DNA of 64,000 nt, from assembly GCA_003313425.1 (NCBI GenBank), contig NHZP01000011.1:1302001-1366000 (forward strand). Reading direction: 5' to 3'. The position numbers and the translations under genes are program-made. Below are positions 33,919-45,566 of this stretch, piece after piece (the stretch's first letter is position 1; the number at the start of each line of letters is the position of its first letter). This DNA is from Pseudopyrenochaeta lycopersici. Lineage: Eukaryota > Ascomycota > Dothideomycetes > Pleosporales > Pseudopyrenochaetaceae. The notes beneath the pieces are model-generated. The model did not search any database and was not told the DNA's origin. It worked only from the letters and a program-made list of their open reading frames with translations.

Positions 33919-36086
33919 TTATAACTTGGCCTCGCCACTCGCACCACCCCTCAATCTATCCCAGTCTTCTAATGTGAAAACAACATATCCCTTATCTCCT
34001 GCTGCCGGCCCCTTTCCTGCGCCAAGGGAGGCAGGATGCCAGTACATTGTATCGTACTCTACATTTTGTACTCCCTGCTCTGCCGCCTCCTTATCCGCCC
34101 TTTCCACTATTTTCCTAAGATCAATTCCGTCGTTCCTTAGGGGCACCTTATTCTGCTTATTGTTGTGCATCGTAGTCTGTGCCTTCTGCATCCTCACGAA
34201 CACTGGTACGGCGTACTTCGGCAGCTTGCTCTTCGCGTGCGTAAGTAGAGCGTTGAAGTCGAATGAATCGCGTTGGGCAGGGTCGACGTAAATAGCCGCA
34301 CACCCTGCTCGTCCGTCATAACCAGGTACTTCGACTCCGTATACATTCGTCTCTTGAATACCGGGGAAGCTGCCGAGAGCCTCACTGACCTCCGCTGTAC
34401 TGACATTCTCAGATTTCCAGCGGAACGTATCACCCAAGCGATCCATGAAGAACCATCTGCCGTCGGCATCGCGGCGTAAGGCATCGCCTGTGCGGTACCA
34501 AAGGTCGCCTTTCTTGAAAACGTTGCGCTCGAAGCGTTTCTCCGTGGCCTCGGGATTATTCCAGTAGCCGACGAAGGCCTGCTCGGAGGGCATTTGAACC
34601 AGAATTTCGCTACCCTCCTCATATGACTTTCGACGACAGAAACCAGTCTTGGGGTCACGGAGGAGGTCGCCGGTGACGAAATCAATTTCCACGGGGACGT
34701 ATGTGTTGTGGAATCGCCAGCGGTCAATTAAACCTTGATGTCCAACGGAAGTAGCTGTGAATGGGCCGCGAGAGCCATTGAATAGAACCATGACACCTTC
34801 GGTACTGTTGAAGAATTCGCCAACAATTTCAATGCCGAAGCGATCGACGAAGCGCTGCCATACGTCGGGGCGAAGACCATTTCCAAACATGGCTCTGACG
34901 TTGTGCTTCCGGTCTAGCTCGCTCGGAGGGCTGTTAATGAGATATCGGGCGGTTTCTCCTACATATACGATAGCGGTAGATTTTGAGTCTCGCACGTCGG
35001 TCCAGAATCTTGATGTCGAGAACTTGGTGCCAATGCAGCACGTTATACCAGTAGCCAGGCAAACAAGAGCGGTTGTGCCTCCAGTGCCATGATACAATGG
35101 CATACAAACGTACCATCTATCGCCGTTGGGTCCAGGCTTTAGCCCCATGGCGCCTACTCGGCCAGTAAGCCCTGCGGCTCTTTGAGTCTCGAAAGGACAT
35201 GCTTTGGGGTGACCAGTCGTGCCGCTGTAAATGTCAGCTACTTGCCACTTGCCCATGGGTTCATAAGATGGAATTACCTTGTGTAGAAAATAAACAAGGG
35301 AAATTTTCCCTTCACGCCAACCCTCAACTCATCTCCAGGTCGTTTGGGCTCCATGCGTGATATTTCGCCCTTAAGTTCGGCGTCCAGGATAATGATAGTC
35401 ATACCCAGCTCGCCTTCCAGCCTGTCTCTTACTGCCTCGATCTTCTCTCTACAGTCCTTATCCTCATCAACGAGTAATACTTTACTTCCCGCCACCTTCA
35501 AACAATGTACCAAGGCATCGCCGGCCAGATTGTAGTTGATCCACGCAGGCGCCGAGCCAATTGACCAACTCCCAAGATGTGCGAACAAGAACTCGGGCCG
35601 GTTCATCATGAACATGCCTACGAGATTGCCGGGCTGTACGTTATGCTGGAGCAGGAATTGTCCGTATCGGCATGCATTTGCGTAGGTCTCGGCCCACGTA
35701 TAGCAGCCATTGCGGGACCAGATGGCCTCTTCGTGCGAGGGAAGGCGGCGAACTTGGGCTTCGAATTGGTACCAGAGGGACTGGCCTTTGCCTTGCGCTG
35801 GCGGGGTTCAGCATGCGATACGGATGAGTTTCGGGACTACGTCGCATTGAGCTTACCGGTTTTCTCGAGGGCGCGTTGGGCTGCTCGTTGGCCACGGATG
35901 CTGCGTATGTCTTTGGAGATGTGATATTTGGCGTCAAGATATGCGGCGGCGGCGCTGGCGCCAGCAATTGCGCCTGCTACGGGTACTGGTATGTTCCGTC
36001 AGCTCAGATAAGCGGTATTGTGGTGCAGCCAAACATGTGGGGAAATCGTTGTCGTTGTATGGGGCCGGACACTCACCGAGAGCCAT
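33919..36086 (-). CDS. Very-long-chain acyl-CoA synthetase / Fat1-type, PTS1 end
   Basis: Predicted 654-residue enzyme that joins fatty acids to CoA using ATP. Exons 36086-36077, 35985-35857, 35797-35278, 35224-33919; introns 91, 59 and 53 nt. The first exon encodes only three codons plus one base. An N-terminal hydrophobic Ala/Gly-rich segment (VPVAGAIAGASAAAAYL) may insert in a membrane. The AMP-binding signature starts at Ser220 (SGTTGHPKA, rebuilt across intron 3). Also present are MPLYHGTGG, the FFNSTEG block, LWYRTGDALR and the FATP-type FRWKSENVSTAEV. The last three residues are AKL, a recognised peroxisomal import signal. Expected location: peroxisome or its membrane. A role in activating very long or unusual acyl chains is inferred. 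Confidence 0.93.
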
Positions 36087-37223
36087 GATCAGGAAACAGG
36101 TCTTTTAATGACAACACGAATATAATACAAGAGGAAGAGAAACCGTTCAGGCGACAAAGCTGAAAATATGTTTTGGCTTCAATGCATACTATAAGTTGCG
36201 ACGCCTACACCTGCGGATCCCAGCACATGATCAATTGCCGACTCCCCTCGGTTTCTGGGCTGCAGCATTTCCGCGCCATACCACATGGAGTTTCCCCGCG
36301 AGCCGAGCCCCACATTTCTTGCCTTGAAGAACAACCGAAGCCTGGAGCTGGTTCAGCCTCACCCTCAACGTTTTCAGTGAGCTTCGTCATCCGATGCATC
36401 GCTATTGGTCGACAGCAACCCTCTCCTTTTGCAATGCATTACACCCGCGTAAAGTCATCTCCGGCCCTTTTCACAGAGGCGCAGCATTGACCTGCCTAGG
36501 CTTGAAAGTTCCGTACAGTCTTGGTGGCTTCCAGTCGTGCCGAGCAACAGTGAAGGAGCTGCGACATGTTTGTCGACTTCGAACGTCTTTTTTAATTTAG
36601 CTTTCGCCCGACAATAATTCGGGGCGAGGGTTGTGTCGAAAGGTCTTCACGATCGCGACATAGTCGTGTGGGCTGCCCTTCAAGAGATTCTTAGACATGG
36701 CATTGCAAGCCACTAATCCTACTGTTTTGGCCAGTGGTGGGAAATGCTGTTATCCTTTGCTTGCGCATGTCTGCTGCCTCCCGACACAGTTCTTTTTCAC
36801 TTAATTTATTTGTTGCAATTATCGTGTGCTCGGGTCTTCTCGAACCCATCGCACTGGGAGGACTATGTCTCTAATCTCAGACGGTAATCAGTTCTTGACA
36901 AGTCTAAGAATTGGGTCGGTATGATATGATATCTGTGTTCATCAATATTCCTCTTTCAGTCATGCATAACTTTTCGACCAAATCTTGCACTATAAGAATT
37001 AAAACGAAGATTGTCGTCATGTGAATTACACTTAAGACATTGATATTCGATACCTAATGACAGTCTCTGAGGTCATTCTCTGAACCTATTATATTGAACC
37101 TCGCATGCATATTCATTTCATAATATGCCCACCTCTCGATCACAGCTTTGCGGCCGAATCCCTATGAGGTTCAGCACTGTGGTCAAACCCCTTCATTACC
37201 TAAAATACGCCAGATTGGTGAAC
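36087..37223. other. 1.1 kb intergenic region
   Basis: Upstream of the acyl-CoA synthetase gene and downstream of the dienelactone hydrolase gene. No coding signal. AT-rich from about 36840 to 37120. Confidence 0.6.
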
Positions 37224-38258
37224 TCACATATGCTTATGGAAGAAGTCCAACACCAATTTGTAACCACGCTCATACTCCTTCTTCACCTTGTCCTGTTCGA
37301 GGTCACTACGCGCCGCCATCCACCCGTGCACTTGATCAGGGAACCACTCCACGACGTGAGACACCTTGAGGCCCTTCTCCCACTTCTCAACATCATCTTT
37401 GGGTTCATCCCCGGATGGCAGCATGATATAAGGGATCGTTATTCCGGGAGCATCGTCTGCGGCGACCATGGCTGGGTGGCATGCTGCTGCCACTTTGAAC
37501 TTCGTATTCTCTTGAGAGGAGAGGTTGACGATCTATATCCACGTTAGACAAGATACATGCCAATGTTTATGTCTACACATACCTTTCCACCCCAACAGTA
37601 TCCAATGATAGCCCACTTCTCAATTCCCTTACTCTTCCCTAGCTCCTCAACGATCTTGGGAATTCGCTGCAGCGTCTTCGGGGGAGCTGCTTTAGTCTTG
37701 AAGAACTCGCCCAGCTTCTGTTCCTTCTCCTTATTGTCCGGAGGGTACCAGGAAATGTCGGCCGGGTTTCCGTCGAAGAAGTCGGGCATGAAGACCTGGT
37801 ACGGGCGTTCTTTGTCGGTGTGCGCTAGGATATCGGCACCTTGGAGAGTCTGGTTGAAGAAGCCGAAGATGTCATATACGACGAGAATGCCTTGCTTTGC
37901 ATCCTTGGGACCGGTGGCATCTGGAATAAATGGTCAGGATTTGGGGCAGTGGACGAGGTTGGTACACACAGGTCTTCAATCCATCAACCTCAATGTATTC
38001 GCCCTTAGGTGAGTAGCCTTTGCTAATAACAGCTGGCGTATTGCAGCAAGCCTGCGATTGTGTCGATTCAGTAGACATATTTGTGATCACCTTCCTTTCA
38101 AGCGTGATCCTTTGCAATTCACGGGGTGTGCTCGCTCTGCGGAAAGTACGTCCTGGTGCTACAATGTAGGCTCGAGAGACTAGATGCTGAGTAGTTGGAG
38201 TCAAAACCGAGAATGAAGACCTGATGATTGATGATTTATGAACAAGAGCGCGCATCAT
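37224..38258 (-). CDS. Dienelactone hydrolase family protein, possible mitochondrial form
   Basis: Alpha/beta hydrolase of 311 residues from the first ATG, or 251 from an in-frame ATG at 38078. Exons 38258-37970, 37920-37583, 37532-37224; introns 49 and 50 nt. The nucleophile elbow is GYCWGGK, with Cys as in true dienelactone hydrolases. The His of the triad is in DQVHGWMAARSD. An Asp candidate lies in PSGDEPKDD. The extra 60 residues contain nine or more Arg/Lys and few acidic residues (IVAPGRTFRRAS), like a mitochondrial presequence; the second ATG (MSTESTQSQACC) begins the conserved domain. Substrate unknown; fungal relatives are poorly characterised. Confidence 0.9.
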
Positions 38259-38682
38259 GTGCAGCTTATGTATTTGTGTTCAATGTTTTGTAGTGGGGTA
38301 CATTCGTCGGAAGCTACCCCACTTGTGATGTCACGGAGCGCAATGCATTGGAATGCAGTTCTTACGCAAAGGAAATGTTTGGAGAAAAGAAAAGATGAGC
38401 CACGTGAAGCATGGAGACGGATATGCGGCATGCAGATGTAAAGTGAATTCTCTGCTGCTTTGACTTTCTTTGCAGAGCAAAACAAGATATCCTACGCTCA
38501 ATCATGAGCCAACTGGTGAAGACGACTGTCTATGTATAGCTCGGTGATATGTTTTTACATTTGGAAAGCTAGTTCAAGGCAGTAAATTATACCGCTATGC
38601 AATGCCTTGTTGAGCAGTTACCTGAAAGTTTATGCACATTCCGAGTTGAAGTCAAACCGATTTCATGACAGCTCTGATCCAA
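38259..38682. other. Short intergenic spacer
   Basis: Between two minus-strand genes; should contain the dienelactone hydrolase promoter and the 3' flank of the ankyrin-BTB gene. No coding signal. Confidence 0.6.
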
Positions 38683-40779
38683 CTAAGCGTCGAGGTTCAG
38701 TTTCTCTAGCAACATATCAATCTTACCCAGCAAGATTTGATAGTTCATGGCATCCTGCATGAACTCATCTCCCACCGGGTTACCATCCAAGTCTCTTATG
38801 ACGCCGGTAGCGAGCTGTTGCTCTACCGATGCATGATTTCCCTCGTGCAACACCTTCTCAGGTAGCTTGCCCTCGAAAGCGAGATCATCCATGGCATCTA
38901 CCAAATCTCCCTCAGCACTGGCCTGGATGGCTGCGCTTTCATCCATCATCTCGTCCAGACCACTATCCTCGAACCGTAGTCGGAAGCGCTCCGAAAGATA
39001 GTAACGTATATCGTCAACGAGTTCTACGGTGTCCGTTTCCTGGCGCGCTTTGACCCTATTCGCAGACTCTTGCACCAGTTCAGCAAACTCTGGTTGGTCG
39101 ATGTAATTTTCAAGTCGATATGCAATGTACCGTGCGGCGAACTCTTCTAGGCGCTGCACTCGAGTATCCCAGCCTGCCCGTATGACTTCGTAAATGTCGA
39201 GAGCTTCATCCGTGTCCGTCTCGCCGCGAGGGTTGTCTGACTCTACAGCTGAGGTTGAGCCATTACCTAGTGCGGATATGATGATGGCGGCGCGCTGCTT
39301 CAATTTCTCGATGAAAAGCTGGTCTGCTGCGAAAAGCACATCAATGGCAATGTCTAGGCCAAAGTCGGCGCGCTCGGTATACATGAACGTTAGTATAGTT
39401 TCTAGTACTGCTGGCGAGCAATCTATCGTGACGATCTGTAAGTGGGGAGTATCTTGCGCCTCCTTGAATTGTGAACTGAACATTGTCAGGAAGTACTCCG
39501 ACCGCAGCAGCATGGCGCGATGAGCGGGGAATATTGTCGACCTCCGCGGTGCTCGTTGTCGTGATGGCGATCTCGATCGAATTGGTCCCACTGGAATACC
39601 GAGCAGTGCGCCAGGTGTATTGCGCACAGGTGGGGTTGACGACTCTGATGGGCCGGGTGATCGATCAGTTTGGTCCGATACGTCATCCTCATTATCATCG
39701 TCCGCGCGTAGTAGTATATCAGCAAAGATGGAATTATCTCGATCCCAATGTATGCTGTCTACCTTTGCGGTATCTACGACCCTCTTGTACTTCAAGACAT
39801 TCTCTTTGAACCAGCTTTCCAACTGATCTCGGCCTCGATCTAGCTCTTCTGCTCGTCGTTGTCGCAACAATCGCCTATCTGACACCTCTGTGATATCCTC
39901 GAACAACCGCTCTATCTCTAGCTGTTTTCCAATCTTATCAATACCAGTGAGCACCGCAAGCTCTTGCTCGTCGCTTAAGCCAAAGAGCGCCCTCCGTATT
40001 GAGACCTCCTGAAAATATAGATATTGCAGCGCCACGCCTAACGACTCTGCAGGTATGGTATTTGGAAGCTTCCATGATGCTGTTGACGGTGCTGCTGCTA
40101 ATTTCTTTGCAAAATAAGGCGACCGTGCAGCTAGCAGAAACTTGTGCAGGTGGAAGGTCTGATCGTACGTGGTGATAATGATGTCGGTAGTCTTTGGGGT
40201 GGGTCTTGCGAGGAGCGAGGTTATATGTGCTGCGAGTAAGGGAACCAGAAGTCAGTTTCTATATAACATGCAGTCTAAAACTGGTTACTTACCCGCAAGG
40301 GGTTGTAGAGGGTTGGTTGATTTGGCGTAGTCGTAGGATAACAATAGGTTCCGTATACGATCGTTAAGCGCGTTGTAGAGGCATCGTTCGCCTTGGAATG
40401 TATCTCGCTCGCATAACGCGCCATTCTCAAGCAACAGTCGTATGACCTCGTAGTGGCCGCATAAACTAGCCTGGTAACACAAGCGGTCAGCACTTTGCGC
40501 TGTGCATGTGTGTACAAAAACCAAGTTATGAAATAAAAGCCTGGAGTGTCTTACTAAAATAAGAGGGGTGTAATCGAATTTATCCCTCGCATTGATGTTG
40601 ACGCCAGTACTGATTAATTCCTGGCAGACTTTCAAATCCCCTCTGCGACACGCTTCGCAGAAGGCGCTAAATTCTTTGGAAAAATCAAGCGGGTTCTCCT
40701 CCTTCAATTGCCCAGCTGAAATCGCCAGCGCTTCCGTCGCAAGGGCTGCCTCAATTTCGTGCTTCTTCCTGACCTCCAT
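38683..40779 (-). CDS. Ankyrin-repeat and BTB/POZ protein (ABTB1-like)
   Basis: Predicted 649 residues. Exons 40779-40555, 40470-40293, 40229-38683; introns 84 and 63 nt. Ankyrin repeats occupy about 35-115 (EFSAFCEACRRGDLKVCQEL, DYTPLILASLCGHYEVIRLL across intron 1). A first BTB domain follows near 145 (DIIITTYDQTFHLHKFLLAA, SPYFAKKL) and is interrupted by a long acidic, Ser/Pro-rich insert. A second BTB begins about 320 (STIFPAHRAMLLRSEYFLTM). This ankyrin plus double-BTB order matches ABTB1-type proteins, which in other species serve as substrate adaptors for Cul3 ubiquitin ligases. The adaptor role is inferred. It shares a 322 bp divergent promoter with the NimA kinase gene. Confidence 0.9.
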
Positions 40780-41101
40780 AGTGGCAAGCGTAGGACTAGA
40801 AGGCGTGCAGGAATAGGCCGTACCGTAGTAATTTAATCATGCTAATGACGAGTGGCGGCGGAGATCGGAGTTAGCAATCGATAAGGGCAGACCCTGGTGA
40901 CTGAGCCGCGAGGGGCTCGTGCAGGCTCGTTGCTGGTTCGACGCCCTTAGCGTAAACATGGCCCAAACACGGCCCCAAGCTTGCGTCTCATCCCGCCTAC
41001 CAGAGCATTTCAGACATTTGACCACCCACTAACATAGCAGCATCCCAGCCCTTCAACATTCCATAATTACATGTTTTTTGAGCTATAGCAGCACTTTAAT
41101 C
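40780..41101. promoter_or_regulatory. Divergent promoter, ankyrin-BTB and NimA genes
   Basis: Start codons of the two genes are 322 bp apart and point away from each other. No TATA box is visible. A GGTTCGACGCC sequence near 40936 resembles a tRNA B box but lacks a matching fold. Confidence 0.6.
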
Positions 41102-43481
41102 ATGCCTGAGGACGATAAGTACGATGTCCTGGAGAAGATTGGTGCGCAATTGAGCCTCCCTTTGGTGCAGATTGGATATACTAATGCCTCTACAGGCCAT
41201 GGCTCCTTTGGAGTCATCCGCAAGGTCAAGCGCAAGGCTGACGGCTATGTACGGAATCCTCTAGCCGATGCGTGTGTTGCCTGCTAACCGTAGCAAAGAT
41301 CCTCTGCCGAAAAGAAATCAGCTACCTCAAAATGTCGCAGAAGGAGCGCGAACAACTGCAAGCCGAACTTTCCATCTTAAAAGAACTACGCCACCCAAAC
41401 ATTGTCGCCTACTTCGAGCGTGACCACATCAAGGCGTCACAGGATCTGCACCTCTACATGGAATACTGTGGGAATGGCGATCTTGGTCGCGTGATCCGCG
41501 ACTTGAAGAACAAGAATCAAGTGTGTGAGGAGGAGTTCGTTTGGAGCATCTTTAGCCAGATCGTGAGCGCGCTCTACCGCTGTCATTATGGTGAAGATCC
41601 GCCAGCGGCAGGCCGCAATGTCATGGGGCTGGTTGGGAACGCGAAGCCTGCCCGTGACTCTAGGAGGCCCATGATTCTACATAGGGACCTCAAGCCTGAG
41701 AACAGTCAGTACCTTGATAACTCGCTTTGACTGAGTAATACATACTGACAACAACAACAGTCTTCCTCGGCGATGACAACTCCGTTAAACTTGGCGACTT
41801 TGGATTATCTAAGATCCTCCAGTCTCACGACTTCGCCTCCACGTATGTCGGCACTCCGTTCTATATGTCACCAGAAATCTGCAAGGCCGAGCAGTACGGT
41901 CCCCACTCCGACATCTGGGCCCTCGGCTGTATAATCTACGAAATGTGCGCGAAGACGCCACCTTTCAACGCCAAGACTCATTTCGAGCTGATCCAAAAGA
42001 TCAAGCTCGGTCGGTTCCCAGAGATCCCGGCTTGTTATTCTGCTGAGCTGCGCAAAGTCATCGCTAGCTGTTTGCAGACTACCCCTGACCATCGTCCAGA
42101 CACAGCAGCGCTTCTAAACCTACCAATCGTAAAGCTGATGCGAAAGGAGCAGGAGGTGGTTAAGCTCGGACAAGATCTAAAGGAACAGAAGATGCTGGCA
42201 GTCCGAAGAGAGAAAGAAGCCAATGAATCGATAGCGCGCATACGTAAAGAGATTGATGACCAGCTACGTCGGGAGTGGGAAGTCAAGGCTCAGCTGGAAA
42301 TCGAGCGGCAGGTAAAGTTGCAAACAGAGCAGCGAGTCCAGAAGGAGCTCTCTCGGCTCCAGGCGACTTTTGAAGAAGAGGTGAACAAGCGAGTTGAGAA
42401 GGCATTGGCAAAGCATCCCCTCCGCCTGAGCACGTCGCCAAAACTCGCTCCTCGCTCGAATACACCGCTTATGCCGGCAACAGAGGCGGGATTGTTATTC
42501 CCTACAGAAGTGGAGACAGCCAGCACTATGAATCGTTCGCAAAGCACCTTGGATACTAACTCGGACTTCGGGAGTGGTACAGATATCTCCTCACTATCCC
42601 TTGAGGACTCGAGTGAGGACATTACCATCAAGCCAAGGGCCAAGCGGGCATCTCGTGCTCCACTCTCTCGTGCTCGTACAATGTTTGCTCAGCCTATTGC
42701 GCCTCCCTCTCCAATGGACGTCCAAATGGCCGAACCATCCCCCGCACCCGCCTCGATCGCCGGCCTCTCCCTCTCTCCCCGCCGCCATCAACAGGCACGC
42801 CAGAACATTTTCGCTGCCGCAAAAGAGGGGCTAAAGAAGTGGGATGCTGACGTGCCACAATCGCCAACCGAAGCAGAATGGAATGGAGATTTCGACGATG
42901 ACGATGACGACCTTCCCGTTCTGGCGTCGCCAACTCGTGCTCGAAGCGCCTCGGGCGGCCGGTTGGGTGGCGATGATCCTTTCAAGGTACTCGCAAACGC
43001 TCAGGCTCCCCTCTTGAAGCCAACTCAGCGGCTAGGAAGCACGCCAAATCTACTTGCTCCGAAGAGCACGAAGCCACGTTCCGTCCCTGCTGTACCCATC
43101 GTTGCCGCCTCCCCAAGTCGAACTAAATCGAAGCCCACTGAGGCATCCTCCACCTCCCCACGCAAGACTGGGCTAGCTACGAAATCTGCACCGTTGGTAG
43201 GGCTCCCATCAAAGAAAGGCAATGAGGCTATCCGTATGCAGGCAATGCGCAATAACGGTGGCATCCAAGGTCGGACTCTGGTAGAGCTGCAACAAGCCCG
43301 TGGGATCCCTCCTCAAGCTATGAGCGAAGATGAGGGGAAGAAGGGATTCGGCTTCGGTAGGCGGAGCCCAGTCAAGGGTCGAAGTGCAGGCGTGACTTCA
43401 CCTGCCGCAGTCTGGGATCCTACTATAGAGGTTGAGATGCCAAGCCCATTTATCGTGAAGAGCAAGCGCGTAATTCGGTGA
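41102..43481 (+). CDS. nimA: NIMA-family mitotic Ser/Thr kinase
   Basis: Predicted 739-residue kinase that drives mitotic entry in filamentous fungi. Exons 41102-41141, 41196-41248, 41299-41704, 41761-43481; introns 54, 50 and 56 nt. The Gly loop is rebuilt over intron 1 (IGHGSFGVIRKV). Other motifs: LCRKEI with the ATP-binding Lys, HRDLKPEN with H159-R160-D161, DFG at 179-181, and the activation loop STYVGTPFYMSPE. An insert of about 20 residues precedes HRD, as in fungal NimA. A strongly charged coiled coil at roughly 290-375 supports dimerisation. The long tail is Ser/Pro-rich with many SP and TP sites, suitable for cyclin-dependent kinase control and turnover. Length is close to A. nidulans NimA (699). 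Confidence 0.96.
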
Positions 43482-44065
43482 GAGCGCACATCAAGGGACA
43501 ATTACGATGAAAGCTGCAAGCACTTATGGTGTTTGCATACGAGCAACGATGGACGAAGAATATAGATGCTGAAAGGTAGGGGTAGAGGGGCGACGAGGTC
43601 CACGAAGAAGTGGTGGAGTTCTGCGTTGATATTGTGGATCGAGCGAGCATTGCCTTGCAGCCTTTTACCTACTATCTCTCCCCTATGTCACTCAGCATTT
43701 CCTTCCGCATGATTGCGATATTTCAGCAAGCATACCAGCATCTTTCGGCGACATATTGGGAGGATAGGCGTTTGGAGTCGGACCAAACTGGTCTGCTATT
43801 GTAGTATATCTCTTACCTGAATGTTTCTACCATCTTCAAGAGTATGGTTCTTACACTTTAGCACGCCAGATTATGGCCCTAGTCGCCGTGGCGCTGTGAC
43901 TGCGTCCTGGTGCTCCATGATTCCCTCAGGCAGCTAGCCATGATAATATCCTTCTGGACTGTTTCTATGGGTGTGTCCCCTTTTTGTTGCCGTGTTGTGT
44001 CAACTTTTGATCCTTTCGAGGCAAAGTGATGTATCTCGATTTTCCCATCAGAGTGACCACGAAGC
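43482..44065. other. Convergent intergenic region
   Basis: 3' flanks of the NimA and Rrp43 genes. No coding signal. Confidence 0.65.
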
Positions 44066-45190
44066 TCACGATTGGCCCCTGAGCACATTGTTGACCTCAC
44101 CCCACTGGTCGAGAGCCCTCTTCACCAGTCCCTTGAGTACATCTCTATCTACAACTCCACCACCACTCTTCTCTATCCGGCACACCACAGCGTCTTTTGT
44201 GCCCTTCCCTCCCGCTGAGGCATCCACAACCACACTCACACTTTCTCGACACACGCCCTCCTCAAACGCATCAGGATCACTCAACACCCAATCCACGCCA
44301 ACAGCTGGCTCATCTCCATCCTCCTTGCGACCCTCAAACACCGCAAATGTACTCGCCACGGGGAATCCTTGCAAACTCAGTCGCCGTGCTTCCGCAGGGT
44401 TGTCAGAGCACAATATCCCCTCGTACTCCTCGTCAAAGTATGCGTGCGGTAGCAGCGTGTCCCGTAACGCGGCGAGTATGGACAGCCACGAGGCATCGAA
44501 GGCATTGCCGTCTATGCTGATGAAGAAGATGTCTAGATATAACACCCAGTATCCTTTCAACTGCACTTCTGGCGCTGCGTCGGGGTCGTCAGGGTTTGTG
44601 AGTGGCGTGTGGAGTATGTGGAGATCGGAGGCGCGCAGCAGGCGTGTCGAGTGTAAGAGCGATCGTATGCGGGTTATCAGTGTTTGGGCAAAAGTGGACG
44701 GCGCATTCCCAGGGATATGCGCTGGTGTGCTTCCAGTAGACAATTCGACATTTGGGACGAGGAGCCTCAGACTTTCAATGTCCTCAGATTCTTCCTCCTC
44801 ATTCTTTGCTGTCGCTGTTGCCGTAGTAGAACCTGTGCCTGGTATATCTTCCTCCTTCAATATCTCGGCCCGTACACCACACACCACACTCGTGTTGCCC
44901 AGTCTTACGACTGCACTGCCATTGCAATGGGTCAAACTGCCTGTGTTGATGCCTGGTCTCCGGAATTCGTGTGTGGCGCGACCATTAGCCCGCGTGGGTG
45001 GGCTGCTTGGCTTTCCAGTCGAGAGGTGCGCTTGCAGAAATGGGTGCGGGGATACTGCAGCGAAGATTGGGCGCGGGAATGTCAAAGCCGGAGGCGAAGC
45101 TGGAGCGGCCGTAGCCATTGTTGGAGGAGTGAGCGGCGTGTGGTATTTTTGGGAGGTAGGATTGTTGGAAGTTGCGCTTAGCAATAACAT
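44066..45190 (-). CDS. rrp43: Exosome core subunit Rrp43 (RNase PH fold)
   Basis: Single-exon gene for 374 residues, or 350 if translation begins at the ATG at 45118 (MATAAPASPP), which is nearer the usual family start. Conserved RNase PH features: LTFPRPIFAAVSPHPFLQAH, FRRPGINTGSLTHCNGSAVV, NTSVVCGVRAEI, and the late strand FISIDGNAFDASWLSILAAL. The ring subunit has no nuclease activity of its own in eukaryotes; it helps form the six-member barrel of the RNA exosome in nucleus and cytosol. An acidic insert (EEEESEDIE) interrupts the fold. A 421-codon frame on the opposite strand is a shadow of this gene. Confidence 0.92.
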   Translation of the reverse strand: MLLLSATSNNPTSQKYHTPLTPPTMATAAPASPPALTFPRPIFAAVSPHPFLQAHLSTGKPSSPPTRANGRATHEFRRPGINTGSLTHCNGSAVVRLGNTSVVCGVRAEILKEEDIPGTGSTTATATAKNEEEESEDIESLRLLVPNVELSTGSTPAHIPGNAPSTFAQTLITRIRSLLHSTRLLRASDLHILHTPLTNPDDPDAAPEVQLKGYWVLYLDIFFISIDGNAFDASWLSILAALRDTLLPHAYFDEEYEGILCSDNPAEARRLSLQGFPVASTFAVFEGRKEDGDEPAVGVDWVLSDPDAFEEGVCRESVSVVVDASAGGKGTKDAVVCRIEKSGGGVVDRDVLKGLVKRALDQWGEVNNVLRGQS

Positions 45191-45566
45191 GAATTGGTCG
45201 ATGATGTTGATGCTGGAAATTTACAGTGGAGCTTGAGCTCCGCGCTAAATTTAAGCTTGTCCCTAGTGAGGTCTCCACATATATCATCATACAAGAGACT
45301 GCCTCCAGTTTGAATGCCTTCATGCTCTATTTAATCAATATCCCATGTAAATATGCTTTCAGACACTCGTGTTTACGTGCGATATGTCTTTAATACTGAA
45401 ACGAACTGAGCCGTATTATTATTACTATCAACTGCGTGCCTCCAACCATCGAGGGGTATTCCATCCAAGAAAAGTAAAATACATGCCACCAACAATTACG
45501 CTTGAAATAAATTTTCGACGGATGTGGACGATTCCAGTAGGCCAGAACGAAGCCTCTTGCGTCCAG
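45191..45566. other. Short intergenic spacer
   Basis: Between two minus-strand genes. Contains the Rrp43 promoter and the 3' flank of the oxidoreductase gene. A short (TATT)-like AT run lies near 45415. No coding signal. Confidence 0.6.

Noticed and set aside
40930..40950. tRNA-like B box (GGTTCGACGCC)
   Set aside because: Flanking bases do not pair into a T-arm or acceptor stem, and no A box lies at the right distance.
43971..45236. 421-codon frame on the plus strand
   Set aside because: It lies opposite the Rrp43 gene, has no domain, and its composition is what the complement of that gene predicts.
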